Source: Eutreptiella sp. 'Long Island Sound 2002' (taxonomy: Eukaryota > Euglenozoa > Euglenophyceae > Eutreptiales > Eutreptiaceae). From it: a stretch of DNA of 64,000 bases. Location of the stretch: the NCBI GenBank assembly GCA_964036045.1, contig OZ038385.1:33301129-33365128 (forward strand), in the 5' to 3' direction. Under the pieces are notes generated by a model. That model ran no database searches and was not told where the DNA came from. It saw only the letters and a list, made by a program, of their open reading frames with translations. The translations under genes and the position numbers were made by a program. Of the stretch, positions 42,745 to 52,040 are shown piece after piece. The first letter of the stretch is position 1. Every line of letters begins with the position of its first letter.

Positions 42745-45700
42745 GGGGCCCGCCAGCGCGCCCGCCAACAGGGCGCGATACCCTGACCAGGGCCCGGGTC
42801 CAGCCAAACCGCACCACCCCACGCCCAGACCCCCGGACACCAACAGCACCGCCCCCACCAGCGCCCACCACCACCACCGTACCGCAGCAACCTAGCCCTG
42901 CAGCCCAGCCAGCCACCACCGCCCGCACACGTCCACACCATGCCAGGACCACCATACGCGCAGGGCCAGGGGACATGGCACCACCAACACCACCACCACG
43001 CCCCCGTCCCTCCCAACCCCTACCCCCTGATGCCCCAATACTAAAGCGACCCCCACCAGCTACATCCCCACCACGCCCCAGCACAACCGGGCCCCACGAA
43101 CCACCCACCCCACACGGCACACATCACCGCACCACACCATCACGTATACCACCACCACCAGCCCCTACCACCAACCCACCAACGCCGGGGCACCACACAC
43201 AACCAACACACCCTCAACACCACCACCACGCGGCCCAGCACCACCCACCGCCCCCACTACACGGGCCCACGACACACGGGCCACGGTACACCCCCATGGA
43301 CTCGCGGGGAGCCGCGCACGCACACCAGCAACACCAGGGCCTAGTAAGGGCGCCCCACCACCACCAGCAGCCCCCCCACCCACACCCCACACCAGCGACC
43401 ACCATCCACCGGCAGCCACCCGCTACATACGGACCACAGCCCCACCCGGACGCCCATGCGGCCGCCTCCCACCCACACCTCGGCACCGCAACCAGCCAGG
43501 GACCACAAGGACCGCACGGCGCACACACGCAACACCCACATGACCCACAGAAACGCCCAGACCCCCAGCCAGCACAACACCTACCCCCGCCCCCCCCACC
43601 ACCAACAGTGCCACCCCCACACCATCCCCCCCCCCGCCGCCCCCCCCGAGACCAGGCCACAGACGCAACACGCGGCAGCCCCCACCAGCCGATTGATGTC
43701 GATGCACCCGCCGACACACACCACCGCAAGTCCCCCCTCCTGCGGCCGCCACAAGAAACCCCATCACCACACCCCACACGAGACAACGACGACCACTCCC
43801 CCCAACCCAAACCACCCCCCCCATCACACCCCGCACCGCCAGCCGCCGCACCGGCCGAACCCTACGCCCTGCACAACCCCGCAGCGGTACGGCAGCACCT
43901 CCGGGGACTCGGGGCCAGGAGGTGCTGCGCCTCCACACCTCCGGCACCACTCAGCGCATCTGGGCCACCACCCTGGTCGAGGCGGCCAACCTGGGGGAAG
44001 GCGTCCGAGACTTCCTCTTCGACGCCTTCCTCCACGTCGCCCGACACGACCGCCCCCCACTCGCCACCCCAGACGGCGAGAACCCGCCCCCCACGGGGGA
44101 ACGAATGTGGGTGCCCCCCATCGACTGGGGGCGACACCTAGTCGGACACCCCGTGCCGGAGCGGGAGGACCCCCAGGGCCGCACCCGCTACCGCGAGCCC
44201 AACATGGCCCACCCCCCACCCAGCGCCACCCCCAGCAACACCAAAGAGTGGGAGCGGGAAACATGGGTAGCCCGGAGGGCCTCCCTGAGCAACTTCAGGC
44301 ACCACGTCCCGCGAGACATCCCCACCCCCGACGACCGGCAGCCAGCCCCCTCCACGTACATGACCCTCATGTACAAACTGCACTACACCCTCTCCGCCAC
44401 CCACTACCACGCACCAACTGGCCACTTGGTGGTGCACGGCACCTCCTCCCTCCTCCCTGCCGACTACGCCCCCCCCCCACACACAACCCAGGCCTTGAAA
44501 CGTACGCCAGGGAGGACGAACCGGACGACCCCCACATCTGGGGCACGTGGGAACGCAAGTCCCTAGACACGCTGCTCTCCATCCGCAGCGGCAACCAGGG
44601 CCTTGGTAGGGCGATGTATTGCCTTGCCAAGTGGACCCAACGGACCTGGGGGATCCCCACGGACCGGTGGCTGTGGAAGGTCACGCTGCGCCCCCAGCAG
44701 AGGGAGGCCCCCCCAAACTGCAGGGGACCCACCCCCCGACGCCCCACCACCCTACAGCTCTACCCGTACATGGTTGCAGCCCGCCTCATGGCGCTGCTGT
44801 GGCCGGGCCCCCACACCCCCATCCAAAACTACCCCCACCTCACGGACGAGGACATGCCCGGCATCCAGCGATGCTTCTTCCGCACCCTCGACTACCTCCA
44901 GCAAACGCACCCACGCGTCCCGGAGCAGATTTTGAACACCCCCCGGGTAACCCACGTGCCCACACAGCCGAGACAACGCCACCACACCAGCACCAGCACG
45001 CACAGGTCACCAGGGAAAGCGACGCGCACGCCCGGTGCCCGAACCCGCAACCTAGTTCTCACTACTCGCAGGACCCAGCATCCTACGCCCGCCCCTGAAG
45101 ACCAGGGCCCTCCGCCGTCCCCCACAACCCTCTCCTCCGCCTCCGACTCCACAACCTCCACCGCCACAACCACCTCATTCACCACAACCACCACGTCCTC
45201 ATCCAGCACTCCACCCCCCAAGCCGCGGGGGAAACCTCCCAAACAGGCCCCCAAACCCGTCCCCACCGCGAGCAGCCCCGCCGCCGCCAAGGCCCACGCC
45301 CCGACGAGGCCCGCACCCGCAACCTGGCCGAAACCCAAGACTGCCGCCAAACAGCCACCCAAACCCGTCGGCGCGCCACGACCGCAACCCGCAGCCAAAC
45401 CCAAACCCAAGTCCAAGCTCGGCGCCACGACAGCAGCGTGGGCCCGACCCCCCGAGGACGTCCTCTATGACATTCGGCCCCAGCCGTCCCAGGCCCGGAC
45501 TAGCACGGCGCCCCCCCACCGTCACCGACGCCGCCGCCACCACCTTCATGGCGGAGCTGCCACGGCCGAAGCACGACGCACCTCGTCCCGTCACCTCTCA
45601 CAGCCCGCACCCCAGGCCCACAGACCGCCCCTGACCGGACCAGATCGACGCCAGGGTCCACCAGCAGCGTCCCCGCCCCCCTACCAACCCTCGATGTCAG

Positions 45701-46402
45701 CCCACGTACAGCACATGCCCCGCTACCGCCGCCACCGCGAGTCCCAACCCAAATCCGAGGCAGAGACCCTGCGCGCATACCCGCGAGTCCACATCCGCCC
45801 GCGCCCCCACTCCCCGCGCACCCCCACGGCACAGGACTACGAGGAATCCCCCAGGCCCGCCAGCGCCACCAGTCCCCACGACCCGATCACACCCACCCAC
45901 GCCCACTCCTCCGCCCAAGACCGCGGCCCCGCCCAGGGACAGTGGTGGCGGCGCTGGACCCACGGGCAGCTCTGGGAGTTGCGAAAGTGGGCCCGGGCAG
46001 AGCCCTCCCTCGAGGGCCTGGTCCACCGGCCCCGCAAGGGGTCGGTGGAGAACTGCCGCGTCCAGCCGGCGGGAGCCGGCGGGGGGGTGGATGCCGCAGG
46101 CCGCATGGGAAGCCATGCTGGTTGATGCGCTCCACCCCCTGGGAGTCCACCCCCGCAACCTCCCCGCGCCCCAGGACCACCCGTATGTCCTCAGGCGCCT
46201 GCGGGAGACCCTCCAGGAGACGCAACGAGACGGCATCCGCCTGTGGGACATCACCCAAAGCCCAACCCCGCACACACACACCCCCTCGCCACCCCACAAA
46301 CGTCGGCGCACCGACGCCGGCGGCACCCACAGCACCCCAGGGGCCCTGCGCGCCACACAGCACGACGCGCCTCACCCCCCAGCCAGCGGCGCCGCCACCT
46401 AA
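42745..46402 (+). pseudogene. LINE-associated ORF4, frame-broken, unknown
   Basis: A very Pro/His/Thr-rich N-terminal half (about 42975-43860) leads into protein-like sequence in three successive frames: about 43920-44490 (WATTLVEAANLGEGVRDFLF, RASLSNFRHHVPRDIP), 44490-46080 (SGNQGLGRAMYCLAKWTQ, MVAARLMALLWPGP, then a Pro/Lys-rich tail) and 46091-46402 (MPQAAWEAMLVDALHPLG, ending near KRRRTD). The reading is a reconstruction from frame continuity of style, not homology. It may be a further LINE ORF or a second element. Function unknown. Confidence 0.35.
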
Positions 46403-47022
46403 CCCCGTTACCCAGCCAGCCACCGCCGCGGGGCGCCACACCAGGCCCCGCCCGGAAGACACCAAACGAACCGGAAGCCGAAGGATGCCAACGCACACGC
46501 CAACGGGCACCGCTACGCCCAAAGGCACCGAGCCCAAGCCCGCAACCGTCACAACCGCCTAACCCAGCCAAAGCCCCAACACGAATCCAACCCGAGCCAC
46601 ACCCCAAAACCGCTAACCCTTGACTCCTAACCAGGCCCGCCGAGGGACCAACGTTGGCACAGCCCACACCCACAGCCCACACGGCCACCTAACCAGCCAA
46701 CACCTGAAGCAAAGAGGCACCTAACCAAACCCATCCTGACCCATATCCCTGTACATCAGGACGCGCGAGCCGCACCCCTGGGGCGCGGCCGCCACCAAAG
46801 CACCGACGACACAGGCCAGAGAACACGACACTATGGCACCAGTGCACCTGTTGCCCATGCCTGTGCCTGCAGTGTATGCACGCCCCCTTCCTTTTTAATT
46901 TTTTAATTTTTCTCTAATTTTTTTTCAAAAAAAAAACAAGAAGGCACGAAAAAAAAATTAGGGGGGAAGGAAGAGAGACACAACCACCAACGGCACACGC
47001 GCACCGCACACCGCGTGCACGC
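46403..47022 (+). other. Non-coding, with an A/T-rich patch
   Basis: C-rich non-coding sequence to about 46890, then TTTTTAATTTTTTAATTTTT, an A10 run and an A9 run (46893-46960). This patch is the only AT-rich spot for many kilobases and may mark a LINE 3' end or terminator. Confidence 0.45.
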
Positions 47023-47480
47023 CGGTGAACAGGCGCCACCTGGGCCAGGACACCGCACACGCACAAGCACCGAGGACAACAAAGGGACGGGACACCACGG
47101 CCAAGCACACCGGTGAACAGGAGCCAAATGACCCAGGACACCGCACACACAAAGCAGCACACCGAGCGGACACACCGGTGAACAGGAGCCAAGTGGCCCA
47201 GGACACCCCACACACAACACAACACACCGAGCGGGCGCACCGGTGAACAGGAGCCAAGTGGCCCAGGACACCGCACACGCAACGCGACAAACCACGCGGG
47301 CACACCGGTGAACAGGAGCCAAGTGGCCCAGGACACCGCACAAGCAAAGCAAAGCAGCGAGCGGGCGCACCGGTGAACAGGAGCCAAGTGGCCCAGGACA
47401 CCGCAGACGCAACGCAACGTACCGAGCGGTCACACGCCTGAACAGGAGCCAAGTGGCCCAGGACACCGCACACACGTAGG
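47023..47480 (+). repeat. 65-bp minisatellite (about 7 copies)
   Basis: The unit starts GGTGAACAGGAGCCAAGTGG and continues CCCAGGACACCGCACAC; the first copy is longer and the last is truncated. A long minus-strand open frame across it is a by-product of the repeat. Confidence 0.85.
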
Positions 47481-48049
47481 GCGGCCGAGGGACAAGAAAG
47501 AACCAACACCCCATGGGTCGGACACGCTCGGATGACCCAGCCGACCCACCGGGCCAGTGGCAAGAGCGGTACTCCAAGGCCACTGGTCCGAGCCCGGCCA
47601 GGCTGCATCGGGGACCATGGCAAACGTCACCCGGAGCCATGCAAGCAACCGGTGACAGGCGAGCCGGTACACAGTCCAGGAGGGGGTCGCCTGCCAAGCG
47701 GAGCGGCCCCGCAACTCAACCCCCAATAGTGAGGCGGTCGTACCGTAGACAAGCGGGAGCAATACCCCTTGTGGTGAGAGATACTCCACACGGCTGGGCA
47801 GCCCCCATAGCTGCCGCCCAAAGGAGCGGGCATGTGGCCCTACCCATGGACACATGTGGGGACACCCTCCCACCTGGGACACGTGGACCGGGTGGCCGCG
47901 ACACTGCCTTCCCAAGCACCTGCGGGAGCGGCTTATCAGGCACCTGACCTGGGGCAGTGGGAGGGACAGGGTGTCCCCTTGGTAACACCTTCTTCCTGCA
48001 CTGTCAAAGGAGGCATCCCCAGCTCCCGAAGATACCTACCTACCTACCT
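47481..48049 (+). other. Non-coding end of the LINE block
   Basis: No convincing ORF. It ends in ACCTACCTACCTACCT-like repeats at about 48029-48047, directly before the Ty3-A sequence resumes; such short repeats are a common form of LINE 3' tail. Confidence 0.45.
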
Positions 48050-48431
48050 CCAAGGGTCCGGAGAAGAGCCCACTGCCAAAGTCGCAGTGCAGAGAATAGG
48101 GGCGTTGGAGAGACAGCATTTTTACCTGGGGGTTTCTTCGCAGGAAGTCGGTACCAATGACGATGTCAAAGGCGTCGGTGTCCAACACTCTGCAGTGTTG
48201 GGTCACAGTTTCTTCGCCAAGACAAATAGTCACATCGACTCCCCCCAAGGAATGGATGGTACGCCCATCCCCTACTCTTATGGCCACTGTCTTGGTTTTC
48301 TTGAAAGTCTTTAGCAGGCGCCGGGCCACTATAGAAAGTCTTGCGCCCCTGTCAAGCACTGCTCGAAAAACTTGATCCCCGATTTTCACGAGGATCCAGA
48401 AAACCAAGTCCTCCTCTTCGGAGCCGCCCCC
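48050..48431 (-). pseudogene. Ty3-A protease start (right copy), truncated
   Basis: Same protein as at 22701-23408 but cut after about 120 residues at the LINE block junction. The active-site Thr is Arg here (LDRGARLS instead of LDTGATLS). The gag TAG and the following G-rich stretch (TAG GGG GGC GGC) keep the protease in frame with gag, as in the left copy. Confidence 0.7.
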
Positions 48432-48814
48432 CTACTCCTCAGCAGGGAATTTGACATCCACCCCTGCAGCCATGAGGGACTTTGCCATCCAGGCCAGTCG
48501 CCTCTTCTTGGAGTTATTCCCCTCAGGGGAGGCGTTATCCCCCTGTTGGCGCTTCTTGGGGTCACCTTCGGCAGGAGGGGGAGTTGCAGCGGACGCTGAT
48601 GAGCGCCTGTGGGGGTTAGGGGTTCCACCTTTGCCACCCCCCTTGCCACCTCCTTTACCACCTTTATCCCCATTCTGGGGAGTTTTGGTGGGTGTTTGGT
48701 TCTTCTGGCGTTCGGCCTCCTGCCGCTTGAGTTTGTCACTCTCTCGTTTCTTTTTTTGACATTCGTCCTCGTAGTGACGATGTTTGCCACAATAACCACA
48801 GGTGATGGTACACC
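48050..48814 (-). repeat. Right copy of the 765-bp duplication
   Basis: Pairs with 23025-23789. Its left edge is where Ty3-A homology starts again after the LINE block; to the right the Ty3-A gag continues uninterrupted. Confidence 0.75.
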
Positions 48815-48920
48815 TAAAATGGTGCTGATGGGTCACAGTCACTGCTGTCGTTTCATCTTTTTCTTTTCCCACGGCGTTGGTCGCCACCCCTAACATCAAC
48901 ATCATTGTCCCAGTGTGCAC
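48432..48920 (-). pseudogene. Ty3-A gag C terminus with CCHC knuckle (right copy)
   Basis: CGYCGKHRHYEDEC zinc knuckle, Lys/Glu-rich helix, Gly/Lys-rich region and KFPAEE end, then TAG 48432-48434. Upstream at about 48985-49060 another frame shows a second Cys/His cluster (YCKPVNDKGGPCHAPSC). Between the two, the sequence GATGAAAYGACAGCAG is present twice, about 110 bases apart, so a local duplication has disturbed the frame. Confidence 0.65.
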
Positions 48921-49104
48921 GTCACGCCGTCATTGGCGTATGTACACTCAATTATGTACAGTGACCTCAGTGGCTGCTGTCATTTCATCTGCAGCATACA
49001 ACTACTGCGGTGGTCGCAGCTAGGGGCATGACAAGGTCCCCCCTTGTCATTGACAGGTTTACAGTAGAACAGAGGGGGTGAACCTGTTTCAGGTTTCACC
49101 TCAT

Positions 49105-50779
49105 TCATGGCACGCAGGTTACCCCTTCCTTTACCACCTGGTTGGCGTTAGTGGCATTTTTAGGCCCTTTCCCTTCGCCACGTTCGGGGGTAGGGGTACC
49201 ACCTCGACCCAGTTGTTTCTTGAGGAATTTCTGCATGTGGGAGTCATTCTCCCTCTCAAGGTCCAGCTCAATCAGCAGGCCCACCGGGTCGTCGTACGTG
49301 TCGGTCCGACTCTTCCTCTCAGAGGTAGTGCGGCAATCGTTCCACGTCCGAGTAGGGATCTTACTCATGAGCCACAGGTGGGGCTCAGTGGCTCCATAGG
49401 AACCCACCCTCATCCGTGCAAACAGATACTCTAGGTCGCACACGTATTCAGAGATTCGCGCAGCAGAAGGAAACTCAGGGAGCATAGGTAGCTCCTCTAT
49501 CTGTGTGCGCACACTGAGGTCAGTCTCATAGACTGGGAATGTTTTCTCCAGTCTTTGGAGTACCTACGCCCATGTTGAACAGGTTTTCACAATCTGTTTC
49601 ACCTGTTTTTGCAAAAATTTCTTTTTGCATGAGCGTTTCAGCAGTGAACATTGAGTGGCCACATCCACATGGGATTGGCTAGTTAGCAAAAGAAACTCAG
49701 CAAATTCTTCTGCCCATTCGGGCAGATTTTTCGAATCCAAAACCGACGATTCCGGCTGGATGTTCGCCTGTGCAATAGGTCTGCCACTCTTCCCACCCCC
49801 TGGGGTTAGGCCTGAAGGGGGGAGAGGTACGCCGGCGAGTGGTGCCAGGGCTGACAGCCCTCTTTTCTCAGTCTCTATCACAGGCACGTCCTGTAGTTCA
49901 GCAATAGGGACTGTCCTGGCGCGAGGATGAAAAAGGGCTGGGGCAAGTGACCTTGGGTAGCAACCTGGACACCCTTGATCTTTTGAGATCATCAGCCAAC
50001 ATGCTCAGTCCGGGTGAGGGTGAGGCCAGTGCTGGCTGGGGTAAGGGTTGAGTGATACCCAATTTAGCTTTGACAGCCTCAGAAAGGGCTGTCACATCAG
50101 GGTCTTCGGACCCAGACAGTAATTTGGCCAGTAACTCGGCCGTACGGTCCAGGGCCCCATGAGTTGGCTCTGGTAGATGGGGAGCTTTCACATATGCGGG
50201 GCAAACTTCAGGGCTCCTGCTAGTGATTGGCAGCTCCGGACGCCATACTGGCCCTCTAGGCCGCCTGGGTAGAGACACTGTGCCGGCTAGGTCCGTAGGT
50301 TGGCCGGAGTAAGGGTAGGAACCCATGTCCGTGTACGCTGGGGATCCGAAGGCGTCTAGTGGTTCCTCTCCATCTTCGCCTGTGACGGACTTGTAGTACT
50401 CGTCGTGGAGAACATATTCGTTTATTCTCCCTCTGAATTTGCCTTCTTCCTCAGGTTCTCGAGCGGGGGTAGCCGTTGAAGAAGAAGCGGGGCATACGGA
50501 TCTGGAGATCGACGCAACAACCCTTCGGCGGAGGTGCTGAAGGCTATCACCACGGGCCGCTAAGGCCTCTGTGGTTAATCTGGGCGCATCTTGTTCCGCC
50601 CTTCTGTGTACTGGATCTTCTTGAGACCCAGATGCGGCTCTGAGTTTGGGCTCACTCATTGAGGTGGGCCCACTGTTGCCAAGTTGAACTTGTACACTTC
50701 GAATTGGCCAGGTCCTAGCAGACATCTGTACTGATGGTGTGGACATTTTGTTTCTGGTTTTGGCTTGTGTTCTTCTCAC
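49105..50779 (-). pseudogene. Ty3-A gag, main part
   Basis: Starts at 50779 soon after the 5' LTR. The N terminus is Ser/Arg/Pro-rich; then come YVLHDEYYKSVTGEDGEE, the phrase DRTAELLAKLLSGSEDPD, the capsid-like NLPEWAEEFAEFLLLTSQS and ISEYVCDLEYLFARM, and a tail ending near 49105. The frame changes once near 49920. A TAG at 49564-49566 replaces a Glu codon that the 9.2 kb gag fragment still has (TWAEVLQRL), showing it is a GAG to TAG mutation. Confidence 0.75.
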
Positions 50780-50800
50780 AGTCGGTTCGAAAGGTTCTCA

Positions 50801-50818
50801 AGGGTTGCCTCTGCAACC
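50801..50818 (-). promoter_or_regulatory. Putative primer-binding site of Ty3-A
   Basis: On the minus strand the bases following the 5' LTR read GGTTGCAGAGGCAACCC; with the last LTR base this begins TGG as expected for tRNA pairing. It is also a perfect 6-bp-stem hairpin (GGTTGC/GCAACC). Confidence 0.4.
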
Positions 50819-51530
50819 AGAAAGATGTCCTTGATTAGTGCCTTATAGATTTTTGATGAAATCCTGCAGGTTTTGATTTTGCAAACCCAAACCAAAGCAG
50901 CAAGTAGAGCAAGAACAGGATGTGGATCGAATCAATGAATAGTTTTGAAATCCAGGGTAACACAGAAAGGGCTGCAGGTAGACAGAGCAGGCTTAAGTAC
51001 AAAGATTCAATCACAAATGGATAGAACAAATGATTTTAACTGAAAACTGGCCTGACTCTAGCCTCCAAGTTAGCATCAAGCACTTCATGTGCACTCTTTT
51101 GGGTGAAATGGAGCTGGTTAGGAATATGGGGCATAGGAGTTAGGCCAGACAGAGAATATGACTTGGCCAAGCAACTGAATTCAGAAACAGTTAAAAAGTA
51201 GAACCACAATAAGTGGTAGAAACAATTGAGTATGGGGGTCTTGGGGTGGGGGACCACTAGGCTTAACCTCCAAGACCTAGGCATGAAGTGCCTATTTTAC
51301 TTCGGTATAACCTACATGAAGGAAGATACCTCCGCTCAATTGAGTGGTAGGGGTGAACTTCATGGGGGGGCTAGGGTTATAACCCTAGTTACTTTGAGAA
51401 AGTGTACTTTAAGCTTCAAAAGAGAGATAAAAACACTTAAGGAAGTCTTAGCATTAACAAAAGTGTTTTAAGGGGGGCTTGGCCTGGATCAAGCCCTCCA
51501 AGAAAGACATGGCAGTGACCTTTTCTTACT
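50819..51530 (-). repeat. 5' LTR of Ty3-A
   Basis: 712 bp, matching 11233-11943; about 13 differences in the first 240 bases I compared. It is followed on the plus strand by AGCTG (51531-51535), the same five bases that precede the other LTR. Confidence 0.75.
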
Positions 51531-51535
51531 AGCTG

Positions 51536-52040
51536 TGTCTGCGGGGGCACCGAACACTCGCAACAGGACTGCTGACGTCGTTACAAGGCGCGCAGAGCAC
51601 CCAACATCGCTGAATTGCCAGCGGTCATTGGGTCCGGCCCGTTGGTTTGCTATAGTAGAGTACTCCTACTAGTGCTTGGAGACTCCATCACTCTAAATGT
51701 TGTTGGGGTTTAGTGAAAATGGATAATTCCCCAAAATTTCCAATTGATTTTCTTACCAACAAACTAACAATCAAAATCCCAACAACCTTCGCAACACCCT
51801 AAGAACACACAACAAGTCAACACAACAAGGGTCGGTGTTTGGCTGAACCTGTGGTGTACTTGGTGATGGGTGTTCGGTCTCTTGGGCTCTTATACTCCTT
51901 GTGATTCCCACTTCATTGCAAAGCAATACATAACATTGGAAGTCCTGAGAGAGGAACATGAAAATATATGAACATGGAAATCAAAGCTTATGTAAACACA
52001 AGTTGTCTCAAATCATAAGTGTCAAACCCAAAATATATAC
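51536..52040 (+). other. Non-coding flank between Ty3-A and the 85-bp satellite
   Basis: About 500 bases, AT-rich after 51690, with no ORF, RNA gene or repeat I can identify. Confidence 0.6.

Larger units (their letters stand above)
23790..48049 (+). mobile_element. LINE block inserted into Ty3-A (contains Ty3-C)
   Basis: Between the two duplicated gag/PR pieces of Ty3-A lies 24.3 kb, or 13.9 kb without Ty3-C. It reads on the plus strand as a non-LTR retrotransposon: ORF1, ORF2 with APE endonuclease, RT, RNase H and CCHC, two more ORFs, an AT-rich patch, a 65-bp minisatellite and a terminal run of ACCT repeats (about 48029-48047) that may be a LINE tail. The coding strand is extremely C-rich. 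Many frame breaks show it is inactive. That all 13.9 kb is one element is inference; the 3' part could be a separate insertion. Confidence 0.55.
11233..51530 (-). mobile_element. Ty3-A: minus-strand Ty3/gypsy chromovirus split by nested insertions
   Basis: Two LTR copies (11233-11943 and 50819-51530, about 4% different in the parts I compared) lie in the same orientation and are flanked by identical AGCTG (11228-11232 and 51531-51535). On the minus strand the order is 5' LTR, gag (50779-48432), protease start, insertion 48049-23790, gag knuckle and protease again (23789-22701), pol N part, TIR-element insertion 22249-18417, RT/RNase H (18332-16227), integrase and chromodomain to 14792, a 2.85 kb non-coding block and the 3' LTR. 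Without the insertions and one copy of the duplicated gag/PR piece it measures about 11.4 kb. Coding parts carry many nonsense codons, so it is dead. Confidence 0.75.

Noticed and set aside
46903-47697. 264-codon minus-strand ORF rich in CPGPLGSCSPV.
   Set aside because: It is the reverse strand of the 65-bp minisatellite, whose length is not a multiple of three by chance only at the edges; all three frames look alike.
48050-51530. Treating the right-hand gag/PR piece and the left-hand pol piece as two separate truncated elements.
   Set aside because: The matching AGCTG flanks and collinear LTR-gag-pol-LTR order make a single split element simpler, although the duplicated 765 bp keeps the alternative open.
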